Assembly (NCBI GenBank): GCA_945952225.1
Contig: CAMFHP010000004.1
Coordinates: forward strand, 1 to 64,000
Direction of reading: 5' to 3'
Length of the DNA: 64,000 nucleotides
Source: an uncultured Myxococcaceae bacterium
GTDB lineage: Bacteria > Myxococcota_A > Polyangia > Polyangiales > Ga0077539
Position numbers and translations under genes: made by a program. Positions within the stretch are counted from its first letter, which is position 1. The number at the start of each line of letters is the position of its first letter. The notes under the pieces are model-generated. The model ran no database searches and was not told the DNA's origin. It was given only the letters and a program-made list of their open reading frames with translations. Of the stretch, positions 9,801 through 17,599 are shown in pieces.

Positions 9801-10293
9801 GCGCGCCGAGTTCGAGCTCCCAGAAGATCGTGAGGGGGCGTCCCTGCGCGTCGTCGTCGAGGCAGACCATCGCAACGCGCGTGGCCTCGCCTGGCTTCGC
9901 GCCGGGCGTCACGTCGCTCACGAGGTACTGGCGATGTCGCGCGTGAACGATGTCTCCCGCGCGGGGCAATCCGCTCGCGTCGCGTGGTGGTCGCGGAGGC
10001 GCGAGGGCTTCGGGCGTGGTGCCAAGGATGCGCGCCGCGAGCTCGCTGCGACCGCGTGCGCGATCGTCGAGCGAGAGGGCGCGACACACGGCGCGGAGCT
10101 CGTCGCGTCCGAGGCGTCCCACAAGATCGGGCAGCGGCGGGAGCGACGGCAGGAGCGCATCGATCTGCGCGTCTTTCGTGGGCGCGTCGGAGAGGGCGAG
10201 TCCGAGCTCGCGCCCGAGCTCCGCGAGCCGCAGCTTCGGCAGCGCCGAGAGCACGGTGCGCGGTGCGGGAGCGACGGAGGACAAGGGCCCCAT
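6808..10293 (-). CDS. drmD-like: SNF2-family helicase, DrmD-like
   Basis: A 1161-residue superfamily 2 ATPase. Residues 205-560 form the first RecA lobe: Walker A is DDVGLGKTIEAG, the DEAH box is LILDEAHTA, and motif III is FLSATPHN. The second lobe holds VLIFTEYGDTKRW, ILVATDAAREGVNLQ and WNPARMEQRNGRIDR (motifs IV-VI). The N-terminal 200 residues include a small Leu-rich repeat-like segment, and a long C-terminal region follows. Size and motif spacing fit DrmD, the SNF2 helicase of class 1 DISARM, which is also found next to large adenine methylases. It is the first gene of the minus-strand operon. The region upstream (10294-10524) separates it from plus-strand genes and should hold the operon promoter. 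The other DISARM genes drmA, drmB and drmC are absent here. Confidence 0.85.
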   Translation of the reverse strand: MGPLSSVAPAPRTVLSALPKLRLAELGRELGLALSDAPTKDAQIDALLPSLPPLPDLVGRLGRDELRAVCRALSLDDRARGRSELAARILGTTPEALAPPRPPRDASGLPRAGDIVHARHRQYLVSDVTPGAKPGEATRVAMVCLDDDAQGRPLTIFWELELGALVLAPETHGLGEVARLDPPRHFAAYLHALRWNAVTATDARLLQAPFRAGIRLFNHQLTPLKRALEMPRANLFIADDVGLGKTIEAGLVLQELLLRQRVEQALIVCPASVTLQWRDEMQKKFGLQFEIYDRKFVSRRRQERGFGVNPWTTHTRFIISYQTLRRPEYRDPLLARLGERARKSLLILDEAHTAAPSSATRYAIDSRVTKVIRDVAPRFEHRLFLSATPHNGHSNSFSALLEILDPQRFTRGVPVTPAARDSVMVRRLKRDLREIGSGHFPERRVVELALEHRDGQWWRHAESGAVSVGNASDAALTLSHKLAEYTALVRPSKGPGRLVFVNLQKRLLSSVEAFSRTLQLHARSVGKGGASNTSEIDDEEDLDDDTREELDGAADEGRSRTLPAVSGRAKELLDEMLSLSSAHRDEIDGRVLALLAWMRANQCAGLGLDAKRAKNAAWSDRRVLIFTEYGDTKRWLVNLLQTLCEPTDKGRERVMQFHGGMSDEARDEVQRAFNSAPGEHPVRILVATDAAREGVNLQGHCADLFHFDIPWNPARMEQRNGRIDRTLQPAPVVNCHYFVLPQRAEDQVLRTLVKKVARIEDELGSLSAVVMDRLSDALSTGIDEGARQRIEAATQLGFFGETTKRELDSDRETVERLKHEIDQAGRLFNDSRKVMEFEPALLRDAINVGCELAGAVNLTQAPAVKPEPTLSLWSLPTMPESWQTTLDTLRPPRGKDEAPWEWRKRPLLPVSFDPPERINSGVAHLHLSHPFVQRILGRFLAQGWSSHDLARVTVVRNPHDGIARVIAFGRLSLFGAGATRLHDQLVSIAAPWNESGSGNHLRPFAEEADRKALDRLEQLLAAAPTLEGIDTKVQERLVKSAASDFATLWPHIEHEADAVAHDAEQMLTRRGATEADALRRILEAQRNAIRGELKGTQLPLFGDTDIAQKEQWDQDRKWMERRLERLAKEIETEPAELPALYRVVTRKLEPVGMVYLWPGTR

Positions 10294-10524
10294 AGGGAGG
10301 CGCGATCGTAGCTACGGGGTAGGCAGCAGGGAAGCGGGTTTTACTGTCAGTCGTCAGCTTTCACGCGCATCACGCGATGGCGACATGGGTCGCGGCGGCG
10401 GACCCGCGAGGAGTGAAAGCCGCGCCGGAACGGGAGCACCGAAATCCGGGGCAACAACCGGGTAGAAGGACATGGAGCGCCAGAGGTGGCCTGCGCCGCC
10501 TGCGTTCCGGGAGGACACCCGCTC

Positions 10525-10647
10525 ATGCAGAACCTGCTCGCCCTGCTCCGCGACGCCGCCACCGGCGGCATCACGCTCGGCCGCGCCGTGATCCGCGTCG
10601 GTCGCTCGACCATCGAGATCGTCGTCAAGGTCTTCGTCCGCAAGTAG
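10525..10647 (+). CDS. Small ORF, 40 residues, possible amphipathic peptide
   Basis: ATG preceded by GGGAGGA about 10 bases upstream, a good ribosome binding site in this strand. The product begins MQNLLALLRDAATGGITLG and ends in VVKVFVRK: hydrophobic with regularly spaced Arg and Lys, consistent with an amphipathic helix or a short membrane peptide. It lies between the divergent helicase operon and the DUF932 gene. No family is recognised. The coding call rests only on the start, the ribosome binding site and residue character, so it could be spurious. Confidence 0.35.
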   Translation: MQNLLALLRDAATGGITLGRAVIRVGRSTIEIVVKVFVRK

Positions 10648-10808
10648 CCGCGACGCCTCCGCGCCCGCCGGTTGCGGGCAACTCCCGCCCCGTCCCCTCG
10701 CACAACGACTCGCTACACGCGCGCCACCTCGGTGACGCGCACGGCGTGGCGCGTCCTCATGCGCGGGAGCGGGCTCGACTCGACCTCAACTCGAAAGGCT
10801 CCACCACC

Positions 10809-11900
10809 ATGAACAGCAACCTCGCGATCGTCCCCGCATCCAACACCACGCTCGCCCTCGTACCCGCGCCTGCCCCGGCCCCGCCTCCCCCGCCCCCGCC
10901 CCCGACCACCGCGCTGCGCGGGCGCTCCTTCACGTCCGTGTACGACGACGTGATGGCCCGCGCCGACGCGATGCTCCCCGACCGCATCGTGCACGTGGCC
11001 GACCTGCGCATGACGCCCGAGGGGCACATCGAGCTCCCCGGCGGGACGCGCTACCGCCTCAACGACTGGGCGCGCAAGGGCGTCGCCTCGATGCTCGGGT
11101 TGCGCTGGGACCGCTGGTTCCAGAGCGCCTCGGGCGAGGAGCGCGCCGAGGAGGTGAACCGCCGCTTCTCGCGCACGCCCGGCGAGAAGAAGATCCGCGC
11201 GTGGCGCGACGACAGCGGCGAGGCCAACGGCATCGCCCGCGCGTTCCTCGCCCCCGGCTTCACGCCCATCGACGACGCGCGCATCTTCGAGCGCATGCAC
11301 GCGATGATGAAGGGGCTGCTCGACGAGTACCGCTTCACGTCGGTGCAGTTCACCGACAGCACCACGCACTACACCGCCGTGCACGTCGAGGCGTTCGACA
11401 TCGACGGAGACCGGCTGCACCCCGGCTGGCACCTCCGCAATTCCGAAACCGGGGCCTCGGCCCTGTCGCTCGACGACCACTTCATGCGGCTCGTTTGTAC
11501 GAACGGCCTGATGCTGCGTGTCGGCGGCAAGCGCTCGCTCTACCGCACCCACCGCGCGATCGAGGACGACCAGCTCGCCGCCGCGCTCGTCATCGCCATC
11601 GGGCGTCTGCCGGAGCGCTGGCGCATCTCGTTCGAGTGGATGCGCACGGCGAAGACCATCACCGTGCCCCACCCCGACGACGCGGTGGCCGCGATCCTTG
11701 GCGACTCGGCCGAGGTGCCCAAGGCGCTGCTGGAGGAGGCGCAGCGGGTGGTGCTGCGCGACGGCGACCTCACGCGCTTCGGCATCGTGCAGGCGATCAC
11801 CCTCGTCGCACACCAGACGAACAAGGACCCCGACGTGCGCTTCCACATGGAACGCCTCGCCGGGGACTACCTCGCAGCCACGCCCGCGCAGGCGGCGTAG
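10809..11900 (+). CDS. DUF932 family protein (phage/plasmid-like)
   Basis: A 363-residue protein starting MNSNLAIVPASNTTLALVP, with a proline run (APAPAPPPPPPPPTT) before the conserved domain. The segments RYRLNDWARKGVASMLGL, YTAVHVEAFDIDGDRLHPGW and HFMRLVCTNGLMLRVGGK are characteristic of DUF932, a family found on plasmids, phages and integrative elements whose biochemical role is not established. The frame is open upstream to 10377, but that part has no coding character and overlaps the small ORF at 10525, so the ATG at 10809 is preferred. First substantial gene of a plus-strand block of element genes. Confidence 0.8.
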   Translation: MNSNLAIVPASNTTLALVPAPAPAPPPPPPPPTTALRGRSFTSVYDDVMARADAMLPDRIVHVADLRMTPEGHIELPGGTRYRLNDWARKGVASMLGLRWDRWFQSASGEERAEEVNRRFSRTPGEKKIRAWRDDSGEANGIARAFLAPGFTPIDDARIFERMHAMMKGLLDEYRFTSVQFTDSTTHYTAVHVEAFDIDGDRLHPGWHLRNSETGASALSLDDHFMRLVCTNGLMLRVGGKRSLYRTHRAIEDDQLAAALVIAIGRLPERWRISFEWMRTAKTITVPHPDDAVAAILGDSAEVPKALLEEAQRVVLRDGDLTRFGIVQAITLVAHQTNKDPDVRFHMERLAGDYLAATPAQAA

Positions 11901-11902
11901 CC

Positions 11903-12238
11903 GTGGCGCTCGACATCGCCGACCCCGCCGCGTTCGAGGCGGTGGTCTCGTTCGCCGAGCGCGAGGGCCGCCTCGAAGACCTCGGCGAGAAGCTGCGGTG
12001 GCTCGACAACTACGGCGGGCGCGCGAAGACGAAGTGCGTGCTGAGCGCTGCGCCCCCGCCCTACGCCTTCGACCTCGTCATGTTCGAGCGCAACGGCAGT
12101 ACGTGGCGGCCGATGTTCGTCGGCCGACTCGTCTACCAGATCCCCGACGCGCGTGAGAGCCACGACGCGGTGCCGACGTTCGCGGTGGCGATCACCTCGA
12201 CGCGCGAGGGCACGCACTCGCACACCGCGAGCGCGTGA
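11903..12238 (+). CDS. Hypothetical protein, possibly DUF4120-like
   Basis: A 111-residue protein starting at GTG two bases after the DUF932 stop, so almost certainly cotranscribed and coupled. It shows FEAVVSFAEREGRLEDLGEKLRWLDNYGG followed by a beta-rich part (YAFDLVMFERNG, WRPMFVGRLVYQ). This resembles small DUF4120-type accessory-element proteins, but I cannot confirm the family. No membrane segment or signal peptide. Confidence 0.6.
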   Translation: MALDIADPAAFEAVVSFAEREGRLEDLGEKLRWLDNYGGRAKTKCVLSAAPPPYAFDLVMFERNGSTWRPMFVGRLVYQIPDARESHDAVPTFAVAITSTREGTHSHTASA

Positions 12239-12349
12239 GCCCTGCGGTGGGAGGAGCGGCGCTGCGCGCGGATGCGCGCGTGGCTCCGCTCCTCTCGCCT
12301 GCTCCTCCGCCTCCTTCACCTCGACCTCTTCACCCAAAGGAACACGCCG

Positions 12350-13381
12350 ATGAGCCTCGACCCGAGCGCGTGCGACGACTCGTCAGCGCGCGATACCTCC
12401 GTGACGGAAAGCACGAGCGCCCCGTCTGCGCATGTCGCCTCCCTCGGCCTCGTCGGGAACTCCCCCGCGATGCGCCGCCTCCACACCGACGTGACGCGCT
12501 ACGCGCCCAGGTCGGCAACCGTGCTCGTGCGCGGCGAAACGGGCTCGGGCAAGGAGCTCGTCGCACGCGCCCTGCACGACCTCTCGCCGCGCGCACGTTC
12601 GCCCTTCGTGGCGGCGAACGTGGCGTGTCTGCGCAAGGATCTGATGGCCTCCGAACTGTTCGGCCACGAGCGCGGCGCATTCACGGGCGCGGTGACCTCG
12701 CGCCGGGGCCTGTTCGAGCAGGCCCACGGAGGAACACTCCTGCTCGACGAGATCGGTGAGCTCGACCCCGTAGCGCAGGCCGACCTACTCCGTGTGCTCG
12801 AAACTCGCGAGGTGCGCCCGCTGGGCAGCTCGCGCCCGCGCATGGTCGACGTGCGCGTGATCGCCGCCACGCATCGCGACCTCGCCGCGATGGTCACCAC
12901 CGGCGAGTTCAGGGCCGACCTCTACTATCGGCTCCACGTGCTCGCCCTCGTGGTGCCGCCGCTGCGCGAGCGCACCGGCGACCTCCCCACGCTCGTCGCG
13001 CACCTGCTCTGGCGCCAACGGCACGAGGCGGGCGTGCGCCACCTCACCCACGACGCCCTCGATCTGCTCGCGGGCTACCGCTGGCCCGGGAACGTGCGCC
13101 AACTCCTGAACGTGCTGCGACGTGCGCTCACGTACACCGACGATCTCGTACTCACCGTCGACACGATCCGTGACGCGCTCGCCGTCGAGCCCGGCGCGGT
13201 TGACGCCGTGCCCTACCACTTGCCCCGTCGCAACGCCCTGTCGCCGACGATGGTCGCGGACGCGCTTCACGCGTGCGACGGGAACATCTCCCGCGCCGCC
13301 CGTCAGCTCGGGATCGCTCGCTCGACCGTGCGCGACCGACTCCGCGCGCGCGGCCGCTTGGCCGAGACGTCCTCGACGTAG
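12350..13381 (+). CDS. Sigma-54-dependent transcriptional activator without receiver domain
   Basis: A 343-residue AAA+ activator. After about 35 unstructured residues it has Walker A GETGSGKE, the sigma-54 contact loop GAFTGA, Walker B LLLDEIGE, the DLYYRL and LPPLRER-like (VVPPLRERTGDLP) segments and WPGNVRQL. It ends in a Fis-type helix-turn-helix (DGNISRAARQLGIARSTVRDRL). There is no receiver, GAF or PAS domain, so its activity is probably set by expression level or a partner protein. The ATG follows AAAGGA at a good distance. It would drive sigma-54 promoters by ATP-dependent remodelling; which genes it controls is not evident, since I saw no clear -24/-12 site nearby. Confidence 0.9.
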   Translation: MSLDPSACDDSSARDTSVTESTSAPSAHVASLGLVGNSPAMRRLHTDVTRYAPRSATVLVRGETGSGKELVARALHDLSPRARSPFVAANVACLRKDLMASELFGHERGAFTGAVTSRRGLFEQAHGGTLLLDEIGELDPVAQADLLRVLETREVRPLGSSRPRMVDVRVIAATHRDLAAMVTTGEFRADLYYRLHVLALVVPPLRERTGDLPTLVAHLLWRQRHEAGVRHLTHDALDLLAGYRWPGNVRQLLNVLRRALTYTDDLVLTVDTIRDALAVEPGAVDAVPYHLPRRNALSPTMVADALHACDGNISRAARQLGIARSTVRDRLRARGRLAETSST

Positions 13382-13550
13382 CACGAGGGCACCGCCCCGA
13401 ATTCGCCTCGAAATCCAGCCGTTTCGCCGCCCCACCACCATCCTCAGCGCCCCCGATGCACCCGGCCGTACGCCGTATTCCAACGCCCCGCTTCTGCGAG
13501 TGCATTGGCCGCCCGGAGGAGATTCACCTCGACTTCAAGGAGCTTCCACC

Positions 13551-13937
13551 GTGTTCACCGAGCAGACCCGCCGCAACGCGCTCGCCGTTGCGGAGCCCCC
13601 CTCCCACCGTGACGCCCGTGCGCTCGTCGAGGCCACTGTCCGCGACGTGCTCGCCTCGCGCCCCCAGCTCCGCTCCGTGCGCTGGGTGCAGACGGTCGAC
13701 GACCCCGACCCCAACATCTTCATCGTCTCGAAGGTCATCGTCGAGTTCACCAGCGGTGCGACCTTCAACCTCGACACCGCGAAGTACGACGGCCCCGGCG
13801 AGCTCGACCTCGCCGCGTTCGCAATCCTCGCGGACCTCGTCCTCGCGCAGGCCGACATCCTCGTCGACGCGTTCGGTCTCGGCGTGAGCGTCATCGCCAC
13901 GCGCGAGGGCGTCGAGGTCACGCACCTCACCTCGTAG
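13551..13937 (+). CDS. Hypothetical element protein, 128 residues
   Basis: GTG start with AAGGAG at an ideal distance. An alpha+beta protein (ALVEATVRDVLASRPQLRSVRWVQTVD, FIVSKVIVEFTSGATFNLDT, ILADLVLAQADILVDAFGLGVSVI). No family is recognised, and no signal or membrane segment is seen. It lies between the activator and the beta clamp, and a hairpin follows 11 bases after its stop. Confidence 0.6.
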   Translation: MFTEQTRRNALAVAEPPSHRDARALVEATVRDVLASRPQLRSVRWVQTVDDPDPNIFIVSKVIVEFTSGATFNLDTAKYDGPGELDLAAFAILADLVLAQADILVDAFGLGVSVIATREGVEVTHLTS

Positions 13938-13948
13938 CCCTCCCACAC

Positions 13949-13987
13949 GCACGGCCCCGCAGCGACAACGGGCTCGCGGGGCCGTGC
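13949..13987 (+). terminator. Strong GC hairpin after the 13551 gene
   Basis: A perfect 12-bp inverted repeat (GCACGGCCCCGC / GCGGGGCCGTGC) with a 15-base loop, 11 bases after the stop codon. There is no long T-run, so termination would be Rho-assisted or partial; attenuation upstream of the beta clamp gene is possible. Confidence 0.6.
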
Positions 13988-14046
13988 TTCACCCTCAACC
14001 ACAACCATCACAGCCCCCGCTCGACTCGGGGGGCAGGAGCATCGTC

Positions 14047-15156
14047 ATGTCCGCCGCCATCGCCATCGCCACCGCCTCGGTCCTGTGCGCGTCGCTCGAC
14101 CGCATCGCCCTCTCGAAGGCCCTCGCCCGTCTCAAACACATCGTCACCCGTCACCCGTCCATGCCCGTGCTGGAGGCCGTCCTCATCGAGAGCGCGGGCG
14201 ACCACATCACCCTGACGGCCACCGACCTGAGCATCTTCGTGCGCGTCACGGTCGCGGCCACGATCACCGCGCCCGGTGCGCTGTTGGTGTCTCTGCGCAA
14301 GCTCATCGAGGTCACGCGCAGCGGCGCCCGTCGGCTGGAGTTGGTGGGCGCTTCGGTCGTCCTCGGCGGCGTCACCCACCGGCTCGCGACGCTCCCGGCC
14401 GTCGACTACCCCGCCGTGCCCGAGCCCTCGGGCGAGGTGCTCGCCTCACTGCTGCGCCCGACGCTCGCCCGGCTGCTCGCGCAGACCGCGTACGCGATCA
14501 GTGAGGACGACACACGCCCGCACCTCGCGGCGCTCCTCATCGAGCGGCGCGGCGGCGAGCTGTGCTTCGTCGCCACCGACGGACACCGCCTGGCACTCGC
14601 CCGTGCGCCCGATCACAGCCCCGCGTTCAAGGTGCTCGTCGCGAGGGCGCTCGTCGAGGAACTGGTGCGCATGACCGACAGGCCCGGCGGTGTCGTGCGC
14701 CTGCGTCGCAACGCTGACCGCGTGTGGTTCGAGTCTGGCGACGAGTGGGTCTCGGGGAAGGTCGTCGACGCGACGTTCCCCACCTACGAGCAGGTGATCC
14801 CCGACGGTCACAAGGGCGCGATCACGATGCCCACGGGCGACCTGCGCGAGCGGATCCACGCGCTCGCCCCGCGCGGCACCCCGTCGGTGAAGCTCGCGCC
14901 CGACCGCGACGGTGCTCGCGTGCGCCTCACGGTCGACGACGGCGACGGGAACGTCACCGAGGGCGAGGTGCTCGCGTCGTTCTCGGGGGGACTGCCCGAC
15001 GCGATCGGGTTCAACGCGCGCTACCTGCGCGAGGTCGTGAGCGCGCTCACGAGCGACGACACGACGGTGACGATGAACGCGTGGGGCGAACTCGACCCCG
15101 TGCGGATCGACAGCACGCACGGCACGACGGCCGTGGTGATGCCGCTGAAGGTGTGA
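14047..15156 (+). CDS. dnaN-like: DNA polymerase III beta sliding clamp, element-borne paralogue
   Basis: A 369-residue protein of normal clamp length. Three clamp domains are readable: SKALARLKHIVTRHPSMPVLEAVLIE with LTATDLSIFVRV; LLAQTAYAISEDDTRPHLAALLIER with FVATDGHRLALAR; and TFPTYEQVIPDGHKGAI through GFNARYLREVVSAL to the C-terminal AVVMPLKV. These match DnaN landmarks (N-terminal PVL, TDGHRLA, FPDY-like, the C-terminal P-[ML]-[RK] end). It lies inside the ssrA-bounded element, so it is probably a second copy serving the element's own replication. The ATG is preceded by GGCAGGAGC. Confidence 0.88.
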   Translation: MSAAIAIATASVLCASLDRIALSKALARLKHIVTRHPSMPVLEAVLIESAGDHITLTATDLSIFVRVTVAATITAPGALLVSLRKLIEVTRSGARRLELVGASVVLGGVTHRLATLPAVDYPAVPEPSGEVLASLLRPTLARLLAQTAYAISEDDTRPHLAALLIERRGGELCFVATDGHRLALARAPDHSPAFKVLVARALVEELVRMTDRPGGVVRLRRNADRVWFESGDEWVSGKVVDATFPTYEQVIPDGHKGAITMPTGDLRERIHALAPRGTPSVKLAPDRDGARVRLTVDDGDGNVTEGEVLASFSGGLPDAIGFNARYLREVVSALTSDDTTVTMNAWGELDPVRIDSTHGTTAVVMPLKV

Positions 15157-15188
15157 CTCTGGGCTGAGTAAGCGGAGGTGACGGGACA

Positions 15189-15206
15189 GCGAGCGGGCAC
15201 GCTCGC
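15189..15206. terminator. Hairpin between convergent genes
   Basis: A 7-bp stem GCGAGCG / CGCTCGC with a GGCA loop, placed between the clamp gene and the convergent zinc-ribbon gene. No T-run on either strand. Confidence 0.5.
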
Positions 15207-15237
15207 ACCAAGGCCACCTTCGCTTTGGGTGCTGCGG

Positions 15238-16584
15238 CTACCGCCGACAGATTTGCACGGCGCGGCCGGTGTCGTCCTGGGAGGTGACGCAGCGAGCCCC
15301 CTCGCACAGGGAGGCGTGACATGGCCTCCAACACTCTCCCCGGATGCAGAGGCCGGAGACGCAATCGCTGTCCGACTCACAGTGCTGCGAGCAGAGCCCG
15401 CCCTGATTGCGCGAGCAGAAGCCCCGGTTCATGCAGTCCTGGTCCGCACGGCAAGGCCAGCCCGTCATCACGGAGTGCGGCTCGACGTTCTGCTCGTGCG
15501 ATTCCTCCGCGCGCGGCGACGTCGGTGGCGGCGCCGGTGGTGGCGCGTCCCCTCCCGCACGCGGCGGAGGTTCGGGAGCGCTCTCGGACGGCACGTGCGG
15601 TACGAGGATCGTCCCCGCGCCGCGCGACGGGGGCGGCGCGTCGCCCCCTGCGGAGGGAGCGGCCATGACCGGTTGAGCGCGCGCCTCCGCTGGACCGGTC
15701 GGACGCCCTGCGAGCGCCACCTCCGCGATCGAGAGGTCGGGCCAGCGGGTGCCGGGCCACACGGTCGTGGCCTCGATGCGGACCGTGCGTGCGCGGACGC
15801 GGAGGTTGTCGAGCACGAGACGGCGTTCGTCCACCCCGACGTCACGCTCGATCGCGTGGCGCCCGTCGAACGTGACCCGCACCCGACGCAGATGCGAGTT
15901 CAGCGGGAAGAGGTCGCCGTGCCGCTCCGAGCTGTAGTCCCAGCCCGTTGTGAACGTCACCCGTTCGATCCGGTGGGGCGCACCGAGGTCCGCCTCGATC
16001 CACTCGCCCTCACCGGGTCCACGCGCGCCCTCGTTCCACGCGGTGCCGAGGTCGCCGTCGAACGCCTGCTCGGGGCCGTGCGGGTGGGTGGGGTTGCGGA
16101 TGAAGCTCGACGCACTCACGGACCGAGGCCGCAGCGCATCCAGCCCCTCGGGGAAGTTCTCATCCGTCGGGGAGGGCTCCTCCGGACCGAGCGCGGGGGC
16201 CTCATCCGTTGCTGGCGTAGGCGCGCTCGGAGGCGAAGGCGCGGGCGCCGAGGGCCCCGGAGGCGGTGGTGCTCTCAGGGGCGAGACATCAGGGGCGAAC
16301 GCAACTGCGGCGTCGGCGGCGGGGAGCGTGGCTGCGGCGGAACGCGAGCCCCGCGACGCGAGCCACACGCCGCCCGCGACCAGCGTTGCGAGGGTGAGCA
16401 CCAGGGGCACAAGGTACTGCGCGCCGAACCCCGCGCGTGACGGTCGCGACGGCGCGGCGACAAGCGCTGGTGCTGTGGGCGCCTGGATCGGCGGCGGCAC
16501 GACGCGCAGGACGTGGCCGCAGTGCGGGCACACCGCCGCCTGCTCGGATACGTCCTCGGCGCACATCGGGCAGATGGCGGGCAT
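15238..16584 (-). CDS. Zinc-ribbon, single-pass membrane protein with NADase-type glycan-binding domain
   Basis: A 448-residue protein. The N-terminal zinc ribbon (CPMCAEDVSEQAAVCPHC) is followed by a membrane helix (residues 55-75, QYLVPLVLTLATLVAGGVWL) and a Pro/Ala-rich linker. A discoidin-like domain begins at about residue 150 (SASSFIRNPTHPHGPEQAFD, TAWNEG, GEWIEADLGAPHRIERVTFT); this pattern is annotated as NADase-type glycan-binding in myxobacteria. The C-terminus is Cys-rich (CRADQDCMNRGFC, CESDSDCVSGLC), like small disulfide-bonded extracellular modules. Topology would put the zinc ribbon inside and the binding and Cys-rich parts outside. It starts 1 base after the stop of the upstream zinc-ribbon gene, so the two form an operon. 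The partner and ligand are unknown. Confidence 0.75.
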   Translation of the reverse strand: MPAICPMCAEDVSEQAAVCPHCGHVLRVVPPPIQAPTAPALVAAPSRPSRAGFGAQYLVPLVLTLATLVAGGVWLASRGSRSAAATLPAADAAVAFAPDVSPLRAPPPPGPSAPAPSPPSAPTPATDEAPALGPEEPSPTDENFPEGLDALRPRSVSASSFIRNPTHPHGPEQAFDGDLGTAWNEGARGPGEGEWIEADLGAPHRIERVTFTTGWDYSSERHGDLFPLNSHLRRVRVTFDGRHAIERDVGVDERRLVLDNLRVRARTVRIEATTVWPGTRWPDLSIAEVALAGRPTGPAEARAQPVMAAPSAGGDAPPPSRGAGTILVPHVPSESAPEPPPRAGGDAPPPAPPPTSPRAEESHEQNVEPHSVMTGWPCRADQDCMNRGFCSRNQGGLCSQHCESDSDCVSGLCIRGECWRPCHASLCEGARCVTSQDDTGRAVQICRR

Positions 16585-16585
16585 G

Positions 16586-17515
16586 TCAGTCCCCCCGCGT
16601 TTCAGGGATGAAGTCGAACTCGCAGTCGTCGGTCCAGACTCGGTCGCTGCGAATGATTCGTTCCATGCCCACCACCGTGAAATCGACGCGTCTCGTCTCG
16701 TTCGGCGCGATGGTCCCCGAGCAGAAGGTCGGGCTCGATCGCGTCCCTCGTCCGCACACCACGAAGACGTGGCCGCACACGGAGCCTGCGCGTCGGCCTC
16801 GGTTCGTGAACGCCGTGGTGCCATGCCCCCAGCCATCCATCGTCGCGGCGTCCCGAACGTCAGGCTCGCCGCGCACAGTGGCGATGACGACGAGAAGCAC
16901 GACGACGCCCAAGGCTCCGAGCACGCCGCCGCGCACGGCCCGAGGGAGTGCGGCCCACCGTGCGCGCAGTTCCAAGCGCCCGAGGACAGAGCGCGTGTCT
17001 GCGAGCTCCACCGCCTGCGCGGACGTGAGCAATTGGTTCGCGACGAGGAACTCCCCGATCGACTGCTGGAGCGCGACGGACTCGTACCGCGACATCGCCG
17101 CCTGGACGTGTGCGGGCGTGAGCAACCCCCGCTGCACCGCCACATTCAGCACCGCCTGCGCGCGCTGCCCCTGCTGCTGCCAGAACGCCGCGCGAAGGGT
17201 CTCGGCCTGGGCGGGCGTGATGTACCCGGCCGCCGCGAGGTGTCCGAGCGCGACGCCGACATCGACCCCGGGGTTCGCGTTGAGCACGAGGTCGACCTGC
17301 TCGCGCCGCAAGAGGCCGCGTTGCACCACGAAGCTCCGCAACTCGACGAGCACGGGCGATGGTCCCGCCGAGGTCGGTGCTGCCAGAGGTAGAACGCTCG
17401 GATCGGCGGGCAGCGCGCCGACTGGCCGCGTGCAGTGCTTGCAGATCTTCGCGGCGGCCTTGATCGTTCCGCCGCAGTGGACGCACTGGATCGTGTCGCT
17501 GACTTCGGCCGTCAT
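16586..17515 (-). CDS. Zinc-ribbon membrane protein of unknown function
   Basis: About 309 residues. An N-terminal zinc ribbon (CVHCGGTIKAAAKICKHC) is followed by repeated helical segments with a shared pattern (FVVQRGLLRREQVDLVL, LAAAGYITPAQAETL, VAVQRGLLTPAHVQAAM, LVANQLLTSAQAVEL). These resemble the four-fold 'LLT..Q' repeats of myxobacterial kinase- and secretion-linked proteins. A membrane helix follows (GGVLGALGVVVLLVVIATV), then a small C-terminal domain with four Cys. The ATG at 17515 has GGAG seven bases upstream and is preferred over the GTG at 17530. Coexpressed with the glycan-binding gene. Confidence 0.7.
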   Translation of the reverse strand: MTAEVSDTIQCVHCGGTIKAAAKICKHCTRPVGALPADPSVLPLAAPTSAGPSPVLVELRSFVVQRGLLRREQVDLVLNANPGVDVGVALGHLAAAGYITPAQAETLRAAFWQQQGQRAQAVLNVAVQRGLLTPAHVQAAMSRYESVALQQSIGEFLVANQLLTSAQAVELADTRSVLGRLELRARWAALPRAVRGGVLGALGVVVLLVVIATVRGEPDVRDAATMDGWGHGTTAFTNRGRRAGSVCGHVFVVCGRGTRSSPTFCSGTIAPNETRRVDFTVVGMERIIRSDRVWTDDCEFDFIPETRGD

Positions 17516-17599
17516 CTCCCTGCTCCGCACGGCTAGAACATCCGCTCTCTTTGGGCGTGACTATCGTCCATTTCGGCCATGCCGTCACCCTCCGAGAGT

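Noticed and set aside
10294-10524. Left attachment site of the element near the helicase promoter
   Set aside because: No copy of the ssrA 3' end (GGGTTCGACTCCC region) is found there or elsewhere to the left in the window.
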